Assembly (NCBI GenBank): GCA_003233305.1
Contig: QILI01000081.1
Coordinates: 1-36,739, forward strand
Direction of reading: 5' to 3'
From: Mizugakiibacter sp.
GTDB lineage: Bacteria > Pseudomonadota > Gammaproteobacteria > Xanthomonadales > Rhodanobacteraceae
Length of the DNA stretch: 36,739 bases
Numbering within the stretch: position 1 is the stretch's first letter; each line of letters starts with the position of its first letter. Position numbers and translations under genes: made by a program. Below are positions 8,829 through 15,889 of this stretch, piece by piece. The notes under the pieces are model-generated. The model was not told the origin of the DNA and searched no databases. It worked only from the letters and a program-made list of their open reading frames with translations.

Positions 8829-9511
8829 GCGTCGAGAGTAATCCTGAGAGCAGTGGCACAGGCTACTGGTGCCAGAACTAGGGTTAGAGCCAACGCCGCA
8901 CTCAACCAAGCAAGTGGTGCGATCCAGGGTAGGCCCTGTTCCACGGCCGATATGGCCCCAGCAGCAAAAATTACCACCGGGACGATCAGTGGCAACAACA
9001 TTAAAGAAAGCAGCATACCAGAGCGCCGTGTACCAGCGGTTAATGCGGCAAGCATCGAACCCAGCAGGGCGAGCAAGGCGCTGCTCAAAACTAGAGAGAG
9101 AAACAGCACCGGCTGGGCTTGTGCAGGTAAGCCCAGCATGTAGCCGAGAATCGGTCCGGCAACTAAGAGGGGGGAAGCAGTAACCAGCCAGTAGGCCAGG
9201 ATACGTGCGGCCATTAAAGCGCTAAGTGATTGTGGGGCAAGGACCATCTGTGCCAGTACCCCATCTTCAAGGTCGCTGCGAAACAGATTATCCAGGGCCA
9301 GCAACATGGCCAGTAACACCGTTACCAGAACGATACCCCCGGACACACGAGCTAGTAGCTGGTGATTCGGTCCCAAGGCAAAAGGGAAAAGGATTGCTAC
9401 AATCATGGCATACAAAACGGGCATGGCCGCATCGCCGCGGCGTCGCCAGGCAAGCAACAGGTCGCGCTGCAGAATAGCCCGAAAGCCAGAAAATAAACCG
9501 GGACTTGTCAT
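8825..9511 (-). CDS. ccmB: Haem exporter permease CcmB
   Basis: Membrane component of the CcmABCD ATP-driven complex, 228 residues with about six helices. The N-terminal FRAILQRDLLLAWRRRGDAA segment and LDNLFRSDLEDGVLAQMVL loop are typical of CcmB. Its ATG at 9511 overlaps the ccmA stop (9508) and its stop overlaps the ccmC start, as expected for tightly coupled subunits. Confidence 0.95.
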   Translation of the reverse strand: MTSPGLFSGFRAILQRDLLLAWRRRGDAAMPVLYAMIVAILFPFALGPNHQLLARVSGGIVLVTVLLAMLLALDNLFRSDLEDGVLAQMVLAPQSLSALMAARILAYWLVTASPLLVAGPILGYMLGLPAQAQPVLFLSLVLSSALLALLGSMLAALTAGTRRSGMLLSLMLLPLIVPVVIFAAGAISAVEQGLPWIAPLAWLSAALALTLVLAPVACATALRITLDA

Positions 9512-10146
9512 ATATTCAATCGCAATTTATGGGTTTGTTCCTGGCGGAATGATACGGCTCCATGGGTGGTGACCAGGGCCGCACCACCGCGCTGAAGATG
9601 CAGGTCAAGCATGGTATTGACCAAGTCGATCCCGGCACGATCAAGGTTGGCGAAAGGTTCATCGAGTAGCCAGAGCCGGGCATTCCCAAGATTCAGTGCG
9701 GAAAGTGCGACACGTTTTTTCTGCCCGGCAGAAAGGCTGCGAATAGGCTCATCTTCAAAGCCGCAAAGCCCCACTTCGGCAAGAGACTGGTCAGCCGTTA
9801 CCCCCTCGCGGCATCCGTATAGGCCCATTGCAACGCGCAGATTCTCGCGGGCGCTCAAGTCTCCCTTCAGGCCAAGTTGGTGACCGAGTAGCCGAGTTTC
9901 GGCTCGTGCCCCGTCGGTTCCAGGTGCATATCCACTGATATGTACTTCTCCGCTAGAGGGACGCAGCAATCCGGCAAGTATGTTCAGCAGGGTCGTTTTA
10001 CCGCTGCCATTGTCACCTTCGACAAAGCTCAATTCACCCGTCCCAAGATGAAAATCGAGAGGTCTGAGTATGGGTTCATCCCGGCGGCTGAACGCCAGTG
10101 CGTGGGCTTCAACGATGGCGTTGGCATCGGTACTGAAATTACTCAT
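9508..10146 (-). CDS. ccmA: Haem exporter ATPase CcmA
   Basis: ABC ATPase of 212 residues that drives release of holo-CcmE from CcmC. Walker A is GDNGSGKTT (44-52), the signature loop is LSAGQKKRVALSAL and Walker B is LWLLDEPFANLD, followed by the switch histidine in VTTHG. It is the first ccm gene; the 190 bp upstream hold an AT-rich stretch that probably includes the operon promoter. A weak purine-poor leader precedes the ATG at 10146, so the exact start is slightly uncertain. Confidence 0.94.
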   Translation of the reverse strand: MSNFSTDANAIVEAHALAFSRRDEPILRPLDFHLGTGELSFVEGDNGSGKTTLLNILAGLLRPSSGEVHISGYAPGTDGARAETRLLGHQLGLKGDLSARENLRVAMGLYGCREGVTADQSLAEVGLCGFEDEPIRSLSAGQKKRVALSALNLGNARLWLLDEPFANLDRAGIDLVNTMLDLHLQRGGAALVTTHGAVSFRQEQTHKLRLNI

Positions 10147-10235
10147 GGGGTGGGGAGAATCTCAACAGTCTGACAAATCAAGGAGGAGGGTAGCGAGAGA
10201 CTAAGGTGGTAAGCCATAATTTTCATAAACTTAAT

Positions 10236-10270
10236 GCAAGTAGTTGTTATATATAACTAATTATATAGGA
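10236..10270 (-). promoter_or_regulatory. AT-rich candidate promoter region of the ccm operon
   Basis: In the 190-bp gap before ccmA there is a short, very AT-rich block unlike its surroundings. It holds a perfect 12-bp palindrome GTTATATATAAC (10246-10257) and, on the minus strand, a TATAAT match (10265-10260). No good -35 box sits 16-18 bp upstream of it. It may be a promoter that needs an activator or extended contacts, an operator, or both. The assignment rests on composition and position only. Confidence 0.4.
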
Positions 10271-10336
10271 AAAGTAGGCCGGCATGGCTTCCGACATGGC
10301 CACTACATTCATAGTTCGGCAGACCGTCCGGCCATT

Positions 10337-10942
10337 CTATCTAATAGATGGGTAGATTTTTTCATTCAGGCCCGCCGAGCAGGTTTCACTGTAGTGCCGT
10401 ATCGTCAATATCTTAGCCGGGGTTCCGAACAGGATAGCTTCCTGGCCGAAATTGTGCGCCAGCCTGTCAAGTTCGTTGATGGCGACGCCGACAACGAAGA
10501 GTTGTACTTCGCGCCAGTTTCCATCGGCGGCTCGGCTTAGTGCGGGCAGGCAGTATTGTGACTCAAGTTGGCGTAGTTGCTGACAGAGTGAGCGCATGGC
10601 GAGGCGATTACGATGACGAGAGGTCCTCTGGGAATATGGGTTCCAGGCGGTGATTAGGGCACACGGTGTGTCGTCGTCCGCACATAGACTACCCAAGACC
10701 GCGGGCAGCACCTTGCCGGGGACAAGGCTAACGCGGCGCCCACCGGGCAAACGTACCTGATAGATCGCACTCCTGTAGGCCTTGAGCAAATCCGTGTCTG
10801 ACTCAGCAGAGTGTCCAGTTGCCGGCACAAGCGGTCTGTCGGACTTGGTGGGAGAACATCGTGGGGCGCGGGTAAAGTTGCAGACCATTTTTGGGTCTCT
10901 TGGGGCAGATAGCAACTCAAAGTAACGAGGGAGCCCGAACAC
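10337..10942 (-). CDS. DUF3293 domain-containing protein
   Basis: Protein of unknown function recognised as DUF3293 by the core CALITAWNPYSQRTSRHRNR, an RSLCQQLRQLESQYC segment, NWREVQLFVVGV and a closing FGQEAILFGTPAKILTI. The domain seems to begin near residue 50 (TDLLKAYRSAIYQVRLPGG). With the GTG at 10942 it is 201 residues. A shorter product from the ATG at 10888 is equally possible, because the first 45 residues are basic, low in conservation and lack a strong ribosome-binding site. It lies 35 bp after greB on the same strand and is probably co-transcribed. No function should be inferred from that. Confidence 0.72.
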   Translation of the reverse strand: MFGLPRYFELLSAPRDPKMVCNFTRAPRCSPTKSDRPLVPATGHSAESDTDLLKAYRSAIYQVRLPGGRRVSLVPGKVLPAVLGSLCADDDTPCALITAWNPYSQRTSRHRNRLAMRSLCQQLRQLESQYCLPALSRAADGNWREVQLFVVGVAINELDRLAHNFGQEAILFGTPAKILTIRHYSETCSAGLNEKIYPSIR

Positions 10943-10977
10943 CTTTATCTGGGTATCAGCTGTTGCCTTGGCGTGTG

Positions 10978-11523
10978 TTACGTAGCGTTGCCGGGTGCGA
11001 TCTGGGGTGATTTATGCATGGGGGGACCCAGATAAGAAATTGTCACAATTGTGTAGGTGTGATGACCGGAGGGTAGCGTGACTTTGATCTCGTCTCCACG
11101 ATGATGTTTAAGTAGTGCTCGCGTTAGTGGGGCGTCGATACTGATCCATCCCTGTCGTATGTCGATTTCATCGGGTCCTACGATGCGGTATTCGTAGCAT
11201 TCACCCGTGGCATCTTTCAGGACTACCCGGGCACCAAAAAATACGGCAGTGCTGGACGGGGGCTCTTCTCCTGCTATGTGAAGAGTTGGAATCCGTTTGC
11301 TGAGATAGCGGACCCGTCGATCAATCCCCCCAAGCTGTTTTTTACGATAGGTGTACTCAGCATTCTCGGAACGATCACCCTCTGCCGCTGCCGCTGCCAA
11401 AGCCCGGACGACCTCAGGTCGTTGCTTATGCCATAAATCGTCGAGTTCTTGTTGCAGTTTTGACATACCTGCAGCGGTAATCAGTGCTGTGGACTTGATA
11501 GGAGGAGGCCGCCAACGGCTCAT
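10978..11523 (-). CDS. greB: Transcription elongation factor GreB
   Basis: Rescues backtracked RNA polymerase by inserting an N-terminal coiled coil into the secondary channel and stimulating transcript cleavage. It has 181 residues. The coiled coil carries the acidic tip [20 protein letters not shown]; together with [11 protein letters not shown] this points to GreB rather than GreA. The C-terminal FKBP-like domain holds [20 protein letters not shown] and [14 protein letters not shown]. The tail after about residue 158 is longer than in E. coli GreB. It is divergent from mltD, with a 142-bp shared intergenic region. Confidence 0.92.
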   Translation of the reverse strand: MSRWRPPPIKSTALITAAGMSKLQQELDDLWHKQRPEVVRALAAAAAEGDRSENAEYTYRKKQLGGIDRRVRYLSKRIPTLHIAGEEPPSSTAVFFGARVVLKDATGECYEYRIVGPDEIDIRQGWISIDAPLTRALLKHHRGDEIKVTLPSGHHTYTIVTISYLGPPMHKSPQIAPGNAT

Positions 11524-11665
11524 AATACTTGTTCAGAAGGGTCTTAGGCGCACAGGATAGAGCAGATCTATCAGGCGAAGGTTGTTACCGGCTTCCACAC
11601 TGAATACTTGAGCTGTTGCACAGAGCCAGTTACCTTGACGCTCAATTTCCCGCATTATCCTTGCT

Positions 11666-13159
11666 ATGGCACATCGTTCTATCCTGTTTTCGATTCTGAG
11701 TGCATCTATCTTCAGTGTTGTCGTTGCGGGTTGCGCCAGCCTACCTTCGCCGACTCCAAAGGATGGTTCTACTACGGCCCCGGCTATGGTTACAAACCCA
11801 CCCCCTACTGAATCGGTGGCCGCACTCTACGCAGATCTGACTCGTGCCATGACTGCCTATCAGCTGGGTAACAAGGCATCGGGACATGATGCGATGCTTG
11901 CTACCCAGCAGCAGGCCTTATTGCAGATCAAACACGATGCCGAACGTTGTGCGGCTTTGGCCGGTTGCAACATGCTCAAGTTTACTTTGGCCTACGAGCA
12001 GTTGCTTGATGCCACCCGATACGCCGATAACACGACCGTGCAGAATCAGCCTGAAATCGCCCAATCTACCGAGGGTGAGGAGTCTCCAGTGTTGCGGGTG
12101 CTGCCGCAAACTGAGCGCTCGGTAATTCTCCTCAGTCACGGTACCTTGCCCAAACTCATCGCCAGTAACGCGGCGATTCGTGCTGCCATCGAGGAATGGT
12201 TGACATCGATGCGCCCGCAATTAATAAATACCTGGGTGAATTATCAGTATCTTCGCGCCCAGATGGAGCCGGCGTACCAGAAGACCGGTCTGCCTGAAGC
12301 TTTGCTATTCGGTATCATGGCTAAGGAGTCGGCTGGAAAGGTCCACGCTGTATCGCGCTCGGGTGCAGCCGGCCCCCTGCAGTTCATGCCTGCTACCGCC
12401 GCCCGGTTTGGTTTGCGTATTGTCAATGGTTTCGATCAACGTTTTGACCCCAAACTCGAAGCTCGGGCCAACGCAGCTTTTATCAACGAGCAACTTAAGA
12501 TATTCAATGATAATCTGGCTCTCACCTTGGCTGCCTACAATGGTGGTGAGGGGTTTGTGGGCAGGCTGGTACGCGGTCAAACCAACGCCAGCTTATGGGA
12601 GCCGAGAATTTATGATGCGCTGTCGGCCCAGACTCGCGAGTACGTACCTATGGTGTTGGCCGCCGCCTGGCTGTTCCTGCATCCACAACAATATAACCTG
12701 AAGTTTCCCAAGATTGACGGTACGCCGGGTTCGATTACCCTAAATAGCCCGGCCTCACTTTCGGAACTATCCATCTGCCTTGGTCAGGCAGGACAGATGC
12801 GCGATGGATGGTTTCGAACTCTTCGCAATCTCAACCCCAAACTGAAGCCCCAGAAGATCCAACTGGCAGGCACCCATATTGCCATGCCAAGTATTCTCAA
12901 GTCCGTATATACCAAGCAGTGTAGGCCGGGAGGTAACTGGCTGGAACTGGCTCGTGTACTGCATGATGCAGCACCACCCGTATTTCGGCCTTTACATATT
13001 TACTACCAGGTACGTGAGGGCGATACCCTGTATGGAATTGCCAGGCACTTTCGTTGTGCCCAGGCTCACGGCATCGCTCGTATGAATGGACTGCGACCCC
13101 CCCACTACATCATCCATCCCGGTATGCGACTGCGTATCCCGACTTGCCAGAGAGGTTGA
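11666..13159 (+). CDS. mltD: MltD-type membrane-bound lytic murein transglycosylase lipoprotein
   Basis: Cleaves the MurNAc-GlcNAc bond of peptidoglycan with 1,6-anhydro product formation. It has 497 residues: a lipoprotein signal with lipobox VVAGC (Cys23); a family 1 transglycosylase SLT domain (about 205-330) with catalytic Glu221 in IMAKESAG, then GAAGPLQFMPATAARFGL and ALTLAAYNGGEG; and one C-terminal LysM domain (about 446-492, YQVREGDTLYGIARHF). E. coli MltD has two LysM domains, so this is a shorter version. No clear Shine-Dalgarno sequence precedes the ATG, but the lipoprotein signal fixes the start. Confidence 0.9.
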   Translation: MAHRSILFSILSASIFSVVVAGCASLPSPTPKDGSTTAPAMVTNPPPTESVAALYADLTRAMTAYQLGNKASGHDAMLATQQQALLQIKHDAERCAALAGCNMLKFTLAYEQLLDATRYADNTTVQNQPEIAQSTEGEESPVLRVLPQTERSVILLSHGTLPKLIASNAAIRAAIEEWLTSMRPQLINTWVNYQYLRAQMEPAYQKTGLPEALLFGIMAKESAGKVHAVSRSGAAGPLQFMPATAARFGLRIVNGFDQRFDPKLEARANAAFINEQLKIFNDNLALTLAAYNGGEGFVGRLVRGQTNASLWEPRIYDALSAQTREYVPMVLAAAWLFLHPQQYNLKFPKIDGTPGSITLNSPASLSELSICLGQAGQMRDGWFRTLRNLNPKLKPQKIQLAGTHIAMPSILKSVYTKQCRPGGNWLELARVLHDAAPPVFRPLHIYYQVREGDTLYGIARHFRCAQAHGIARMNGLRPPHYIIHPGMRLRIPTCQRG

Positions 13160-13180
13160 AGACCGGATCTATCCGGAGCC

Positions 13181-13214
13181 AGCCAATCTTGAGATACTCA
13201 AAGTAGCATTGGCT
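13181..13214. terminator. Hairpin between convergent mltD and unknown gene
   Basis: AGCCAAT (13181-13187) pairs with ATTGGCT (13208-13214), and an inner CTTGAG/CTCAAAG pairing extends the stem. It sits exactly between the mltD stop and the stop of the convergent gene at 13215. Neither side has a strong T tract, so it is at best a weak bidirectional terminator or a processing structure. Confidence 0.35.
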
Positions 13215-13670
13215 TCAGGCCGCTTCGCCGCGGTGTCCCCATTTCACGAAGGCGTCTGGTCGAGCGGAACCTGCTTCGCGAATTTCCCGCATCATGCTCA
13301 GCACACTGCGCTGCAGGTTTTGTATGGTTTGTGATTTGGCATCCTTGGTTTCGTAATAGGTCACTGCAATCCACAACGCGATGCCACGCATACACACCTG
13401 AAGATTATCGGAACGGGCTCGATCCAGGCCGGTGTCGTTACCGTTTCCCCAGCTCCCATGAGAGTTCAAATCCTGAGTGGACCCATATAGATGAGGGGGA
13501 TTGTGGCGCGAAGCATTGCCTAGTTCCTTCTGCATCAATTGGGAGAGCTGGAATTTGTGAGAATCCGGTACGTTTTTGAGCCGAATCTGAATCAACTTGG
13601 ACTGGCGAAGCAGTCTAATACTGCGTGCCTTGACCATCACCCGGTGAACGATTGTTGCTTTAATACTCAT
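13215..13670 (-). CDS. Hypothetical protein, no family recognised
   Basis: A 151-residue frame beginning at an ATG preceded by GGATAGG. The N-terminal half is basic (KARSIRLLRQSKLIQIRLK) and the middle is Asn/Gly/Ser/His-rich (about 52-82). The C-terminal half looks like a soluble helical domain (IALWIAVTYYETK, then LQRSVLSMMREIREA). No signal peptide or membrane helix is visible. It is the only good frame in this interval, runs towards mltD, and is separated from psd by 254 bp. I do not recognise it, and a spurious frame remains possible. Confidence 0.45.
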   Translation of the reverse strand: MSIKATIVHRVMVKARSIRLLRQSKLIQIRLKNVPDSHKFQLSQLMQKELGNASRHNPPHLYGSTQDLNSHGSWGNGNDTGLDRARSDNLQVCMRGIALWIAVTYYETKDAKSQTIQNLQRSVLSMMREIREAGSARPDAFVKWGHRGEAA

Positions 13671-13852
13671 GGAAACCTATCCAGGTTGCGACATTGTCCA
13701 TACTCTTGCTTAAAGGATACGCGATTGAAGCTTGCCGTGTCCATCAATCATGTCACGTTGTAGCGATAAGAAAACACCTCAATATACCTATTGCGTGGCC
13801 CGATGGTAGCGTTGCATCCTCGTTCGGCCCTCACCTATCTACCTTCCTCTGT

Positions 13853-13917
13853 CTCGGAGATTCGCTCCGAGGTGTCTTGCGCTCGAAGCGCTTGCTACAG
13901 TCTCTTGGGGAACCCCC
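13853..13917. other. Cluster of three short perfect hairpins downstream of psd
   Basis: Three adjacent inverted repeats lie just beyond the psd stop: CTCGGAG-ATTCG-CTCCGAG (13853-13871), GCGCT-CGA-AGCGC (13879-13891), and a GGGG-AA-CCCC core (13907-13916). None is followed by a T tract on the minus strand. They may act as factor-dependent termination or mRNA 3'-end stabilising structures for psd. No gene is visible in 13671-13924. Confidence 0.4.
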
Positions 13918-13924
13918 GAGTCAG

Positions 13925-14809
13925 TTACCTACCGTAGGGCAAACTTGGTACTGTCCAGATTCCCAGCCCCTGACCGACCTGTACGGTTTGTTCGCTGTGC
14001 AGGCTGGGATACAAACCTGCCGAGGCTGGGAAAAGCACGATTGCAGTAGAACCCATATGAAATTGCCCCATTTCAGCAAAGCGGGGGAGATGGATACCTA
14101 GCGGCCGCCAATCGGTATGGCATGTGGATCGTGCATAAGGAGGCACCACATCACCACTCCAGACTGTAGAGATACCTGATACCAGCATGGCTCCCACCAT
14201 GATTACTGCAAAGGGTCCTTGCCTGGATTCAAAATGGCAGACCAAACGCTCGTTACGGGCAAAGAGTCCAGGGATCGCTTCGACAACATGGGGTGCAACA
14301 CTGAACAAGCATCCGGGGATGTGCGTGGTTCGTACCAGCCGGCCTGACCACGGCATGTGTACACGGTGATAATCGCGCGGCGATAGGTAGACCGTGACAA
14401 AACAGCCATTCTGGTAGACCCCTGCGGCCTGGCTATCAGCAAGCAGGTCACCAACATTGAAAAATTGTCCTTTTGCTTGGAAAAGAAGGCCATTGATGAT
14501 CCGACCGGCTTGGCTGATACGCCCGTCAGCAGGACAGAGCAAGGTAGCCGGGTCAGCATCGGCGACCCGAGCATCCGACTGCAGTGCACGGGTGAAGAAA
14601 GCATCGAAATGGGGGTACGCACTGATATCGGTCTCAGCAGCTTCGGCTGTTTGGATCCTATAGGTACGCACAATGCGGCCGATGAGCCAGTTTTTCCATG
14701 GGCGCCATGTCCAGCGTGTGGCCGAGCGAACCAACCAGCTCAGCGCATGTTGTGGTACTGCGTATTGCAGCCATACGCGCCAGTGACGCTGAATGACGGC
14801 GTACTTCAT
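13925..14809 (-). CDS. psd: Phosphatidylserine decarboxylase with IS3-derived N-terminus
   Basis: Membrane-associated pyruvoyl enzyme converting phosphatidylserine to phosphatidylethanolamine. It has 294 residues, normal for the family. LCPADGRISQ (Asp95), YLSPRDYHRVHMPWSG (His151) and the self-cleavage site MGST (Ser254) are all present, so the enzyme looks intact. The first 13 residues (MKYAVIQRHWRVW) are not Psd-like. They match the start of an IS3-family OrfB, and Psd similarity begins at LQYAVPQ. The start codon overlaps the stop of the IS orfA in an ATGA, so translation may now be coupled to the transposase fragment. The native start and promoter appear lost. Confidence 0.92.
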   Translation of the reverse strand: MKYAVIQRHWRVWLQYAVPQHALSWLVRSATRWTWRPWKNWLIGRIVRTYRIQTAEAAETDISAYPHFDAFFTRALQSDARVADADPATLLCPADGRISQAGRIINGLLFQAKGQFFNVGDLLADSQAAGVYQNGCFVTVYLSPRDYHRVHMPWSGRLVRTTHIPGCLFSVAPHVVEAIPGLFARNERLVCHFESRQGPFAVIMVGAMLVSGISTVWSGDVVPPYARSTCHTDWRPLGIHLPRFAEMGQFHMGSTAIVLFPASAGLYPSLHSEQTVQVGQGLGIWTVPSLPYGR

Positions 14810-15172
14810 TTTGTACCTTTCGCGAAGTACGCTGTCGCTTTTCCCAGGATGTTACGCTCCATCTTGACCCGCGTCAGCTCAGCACGCAGCCGGGCAATCT
14901 CCATCTGCTCAGCACTTACAAGCTTATGCTCCACACCATTGAGCCGCCCTTGCCGGTTAGCCTTGGTGCAGTTGAACAGCGTCTGCTCAACCACCCTCAG
15001 CGTCTTGGTCACCGTAGCTTGACTCTGATCGGACTCGACCAGCCGTACGGCTTCTTGCTTGAATTCGAGCGTGTAGCGTGCCCGCCTTAATTTCGTCATA
15101 TCGTTCTCCTCAGGTGCATTGAATCACACAGCCAAGGGATATGTTTTTCGGGGGTAGGGCTGTTTGTGGACA
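14771..15172 (-). mobile_element. IS3-family insertion sequence remnant (orfA plus first codons of orfB)
   Basis: A complete-looking IS3-type orfA with its GAGGAG ribosome-binding site is followed by the first 13 codons of orfB (14809-14771), after which the sequence is psd. The upstream edge is probably near 15172, where a minus-strand TGTCCACAAACAGCCCTACC stretch looks like an IS terminal repeat. The rest of orfB and the other end are missing, and no target duplication is visible. A deletion from within orfB into psd explains this better than simple insertion. Confidence 0.75.
14806..15099 (-). CDS. IS3-family transposase OrfA
   Basis: DNA-binding N-terminal part of an IS3-family transposase, 97 residues. 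It begins MTKLRRARYTLEFKQEAVRL, has a helix-turn-helix region, then a leucine-zipper-like segment (VSAEQMEIARLRAELTRVKM) and the typical ending ILGKATAYFAK. In related proteins I recall a Trp in TLFNW; here it is TLFNC, hinting at decay. Without orfB no transposase can be made. Its stop codon overlaps the psd start by one base pair set (ATGA), so its main remaining effect may be to deliver ribosomes to psd. Confidence 0.85.
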   Translation of the reverse strand: MTKLRRARYTLEFKQEAVRLVESDQSQATVTKTLRVVEQTLFNCTKANRQGRLNGVEHKLVSAEQMEIARLRAELTRVKMERNILGKATAYFAKGTK

Positions 15173-15240
15173 CTAGGTGTACGGTGTACTACGTAAAAGG
15201 CCCGATATTTAACCAGAACAATTCTGTAAGTTATTGACTC

Positions 15241-15317
15241 TGGGGGCCTCGGAGGGATTCGAACCCTCGACCTTCCCCTTAGGAGGGGGACGCTCTATCC
15301 AGCTGAGCTACGAGGCC
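15241..15317 (-). tRNA. tRNA-Arg (anticodon CCT)
   Basis: A full cloverleaf can be folded. The acceptor is GGCCTCG/CGAGGCC, the D stem is GCTC/GAGC, and the anticodon stem is TCCCC/GGGGA with loop CTCCTAA (anticodon CCT, reads AGG). The T arm is GAGGG-TTCGAAT-CCCTC. The 3' CCA is encoded (15243-15241), with C as the discriminator base. It is downstream of ffs and tRNA-Ser on the same strand. Confidence 0.95.
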
Positions 15318-15396
15318 GTACCGGGTCGCAGGATAGCGGTTTACGGCTTTAGATGGAAAGCGTTATCGAAGTTTTGGTGTGGCTGAGCATCCAAAT

Positions 15397-15509
15397 GGTG
15401 GCGGCCCCGCCAGCCACACTCCGGCACCCGAGTCGTTTGCTACCGTTGCTTCCTTCCGGACCTGGCGGAGTTTGCAAACTATCGTCGCGGAGGGACCGAC
15501 GAGGCCACC
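15397..15509 (-). ncRNA. ffs: 4.5S signal recognition particle RNA
   Basis: RNA scaffold that binds Ffh to target membrane proteins co-translationally. The minus strand contains the near-invariant apical domain CAGGTCCGGAAGGAAGCA, then GTGCCGG and GTGTGGCTGGCGGGGCC as in E. coli 4.5S RNA. The ends pair (GGTGGC at 15509-15504 with GCCACC at 15402-15397), giving about 113 nt; the exact ends are inferred from this pairing. It lies between two tRNA genes and close to dnaX. Confidence 0.93.
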
Positions 15510-15554
15510 TCAGACCGGCTCTTCGCAGCGATAAACGTGCGAACGGCCAAAAAT

Positions 15555-15647
15555 TGGCGGAGAGAGAGGGATTCGAACCCTCGATACGGGGTTTAGCCGT
15601 ATACACGCTTTCCAGGCGTGCTCCTTCAACCACTCGGACACCTCTCC
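15555..15647 (-). tRNA. tRNA-Ser (anticodon GGA)
   Basis: A class II tRNA with a long variable arm (TATACGGCTAAACCCCGTA). The acceptor is GGAGAGG pairing with TCTCTCC, discriminator G, CCA encoded. The anticodon loop CTGGAAA gives GGA, reading TCC and TCT. The T arm is GAGGG-TTCGAAT-CCCTC. It precedes ffs by about 45 bp on the same strand. Confidence 0.96.
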
Positions 15648-15836
15648 GTACGACTCGCGGGGTGGACTCCAAGCTGCAACAGGAAACGACTTAGTTTCGT
15701 AGGTTGCGGTATGGACTACCCATATCAAGGGGCAGATACCGTACCATGCATTACAAGCTCCGCGAGCAGAGCGCGCAAGCATAGCGTGCTGCCTACCTTG
15801 CGGGCAACCAAGCAGTGCCCATCAAATAGTGCCCAC

Positions 15837-15865
15837 TTGGGTTGCAGGCGCGAGCTTGGCACAAT
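15837..15865 (+). promoter_or_regulatory. Candidate sigma70 promoter of dnaX-ybaB-recR
   Basis: TTGGGT (15837-15842), a 17-bp spacer, then CACAAT (15860-15865). Transcription would start near 15872, just before a GAGGAG ribosome-binding site (15878-15883) for the dnaX ATG at 15890. Both boxes deviate from consensus, so strength is uncertain. Confidence 0.45.
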
Positions 15866-15889
15866 TGAGGTCCCATTGAGGAGTGTGCC

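Noticed and set aside
15353..15694. Open frames across the tRNA and 4.5S RNA region
   Set aside because: They are produced by reading structured RNA genes; the RNA assignments are far stronger.
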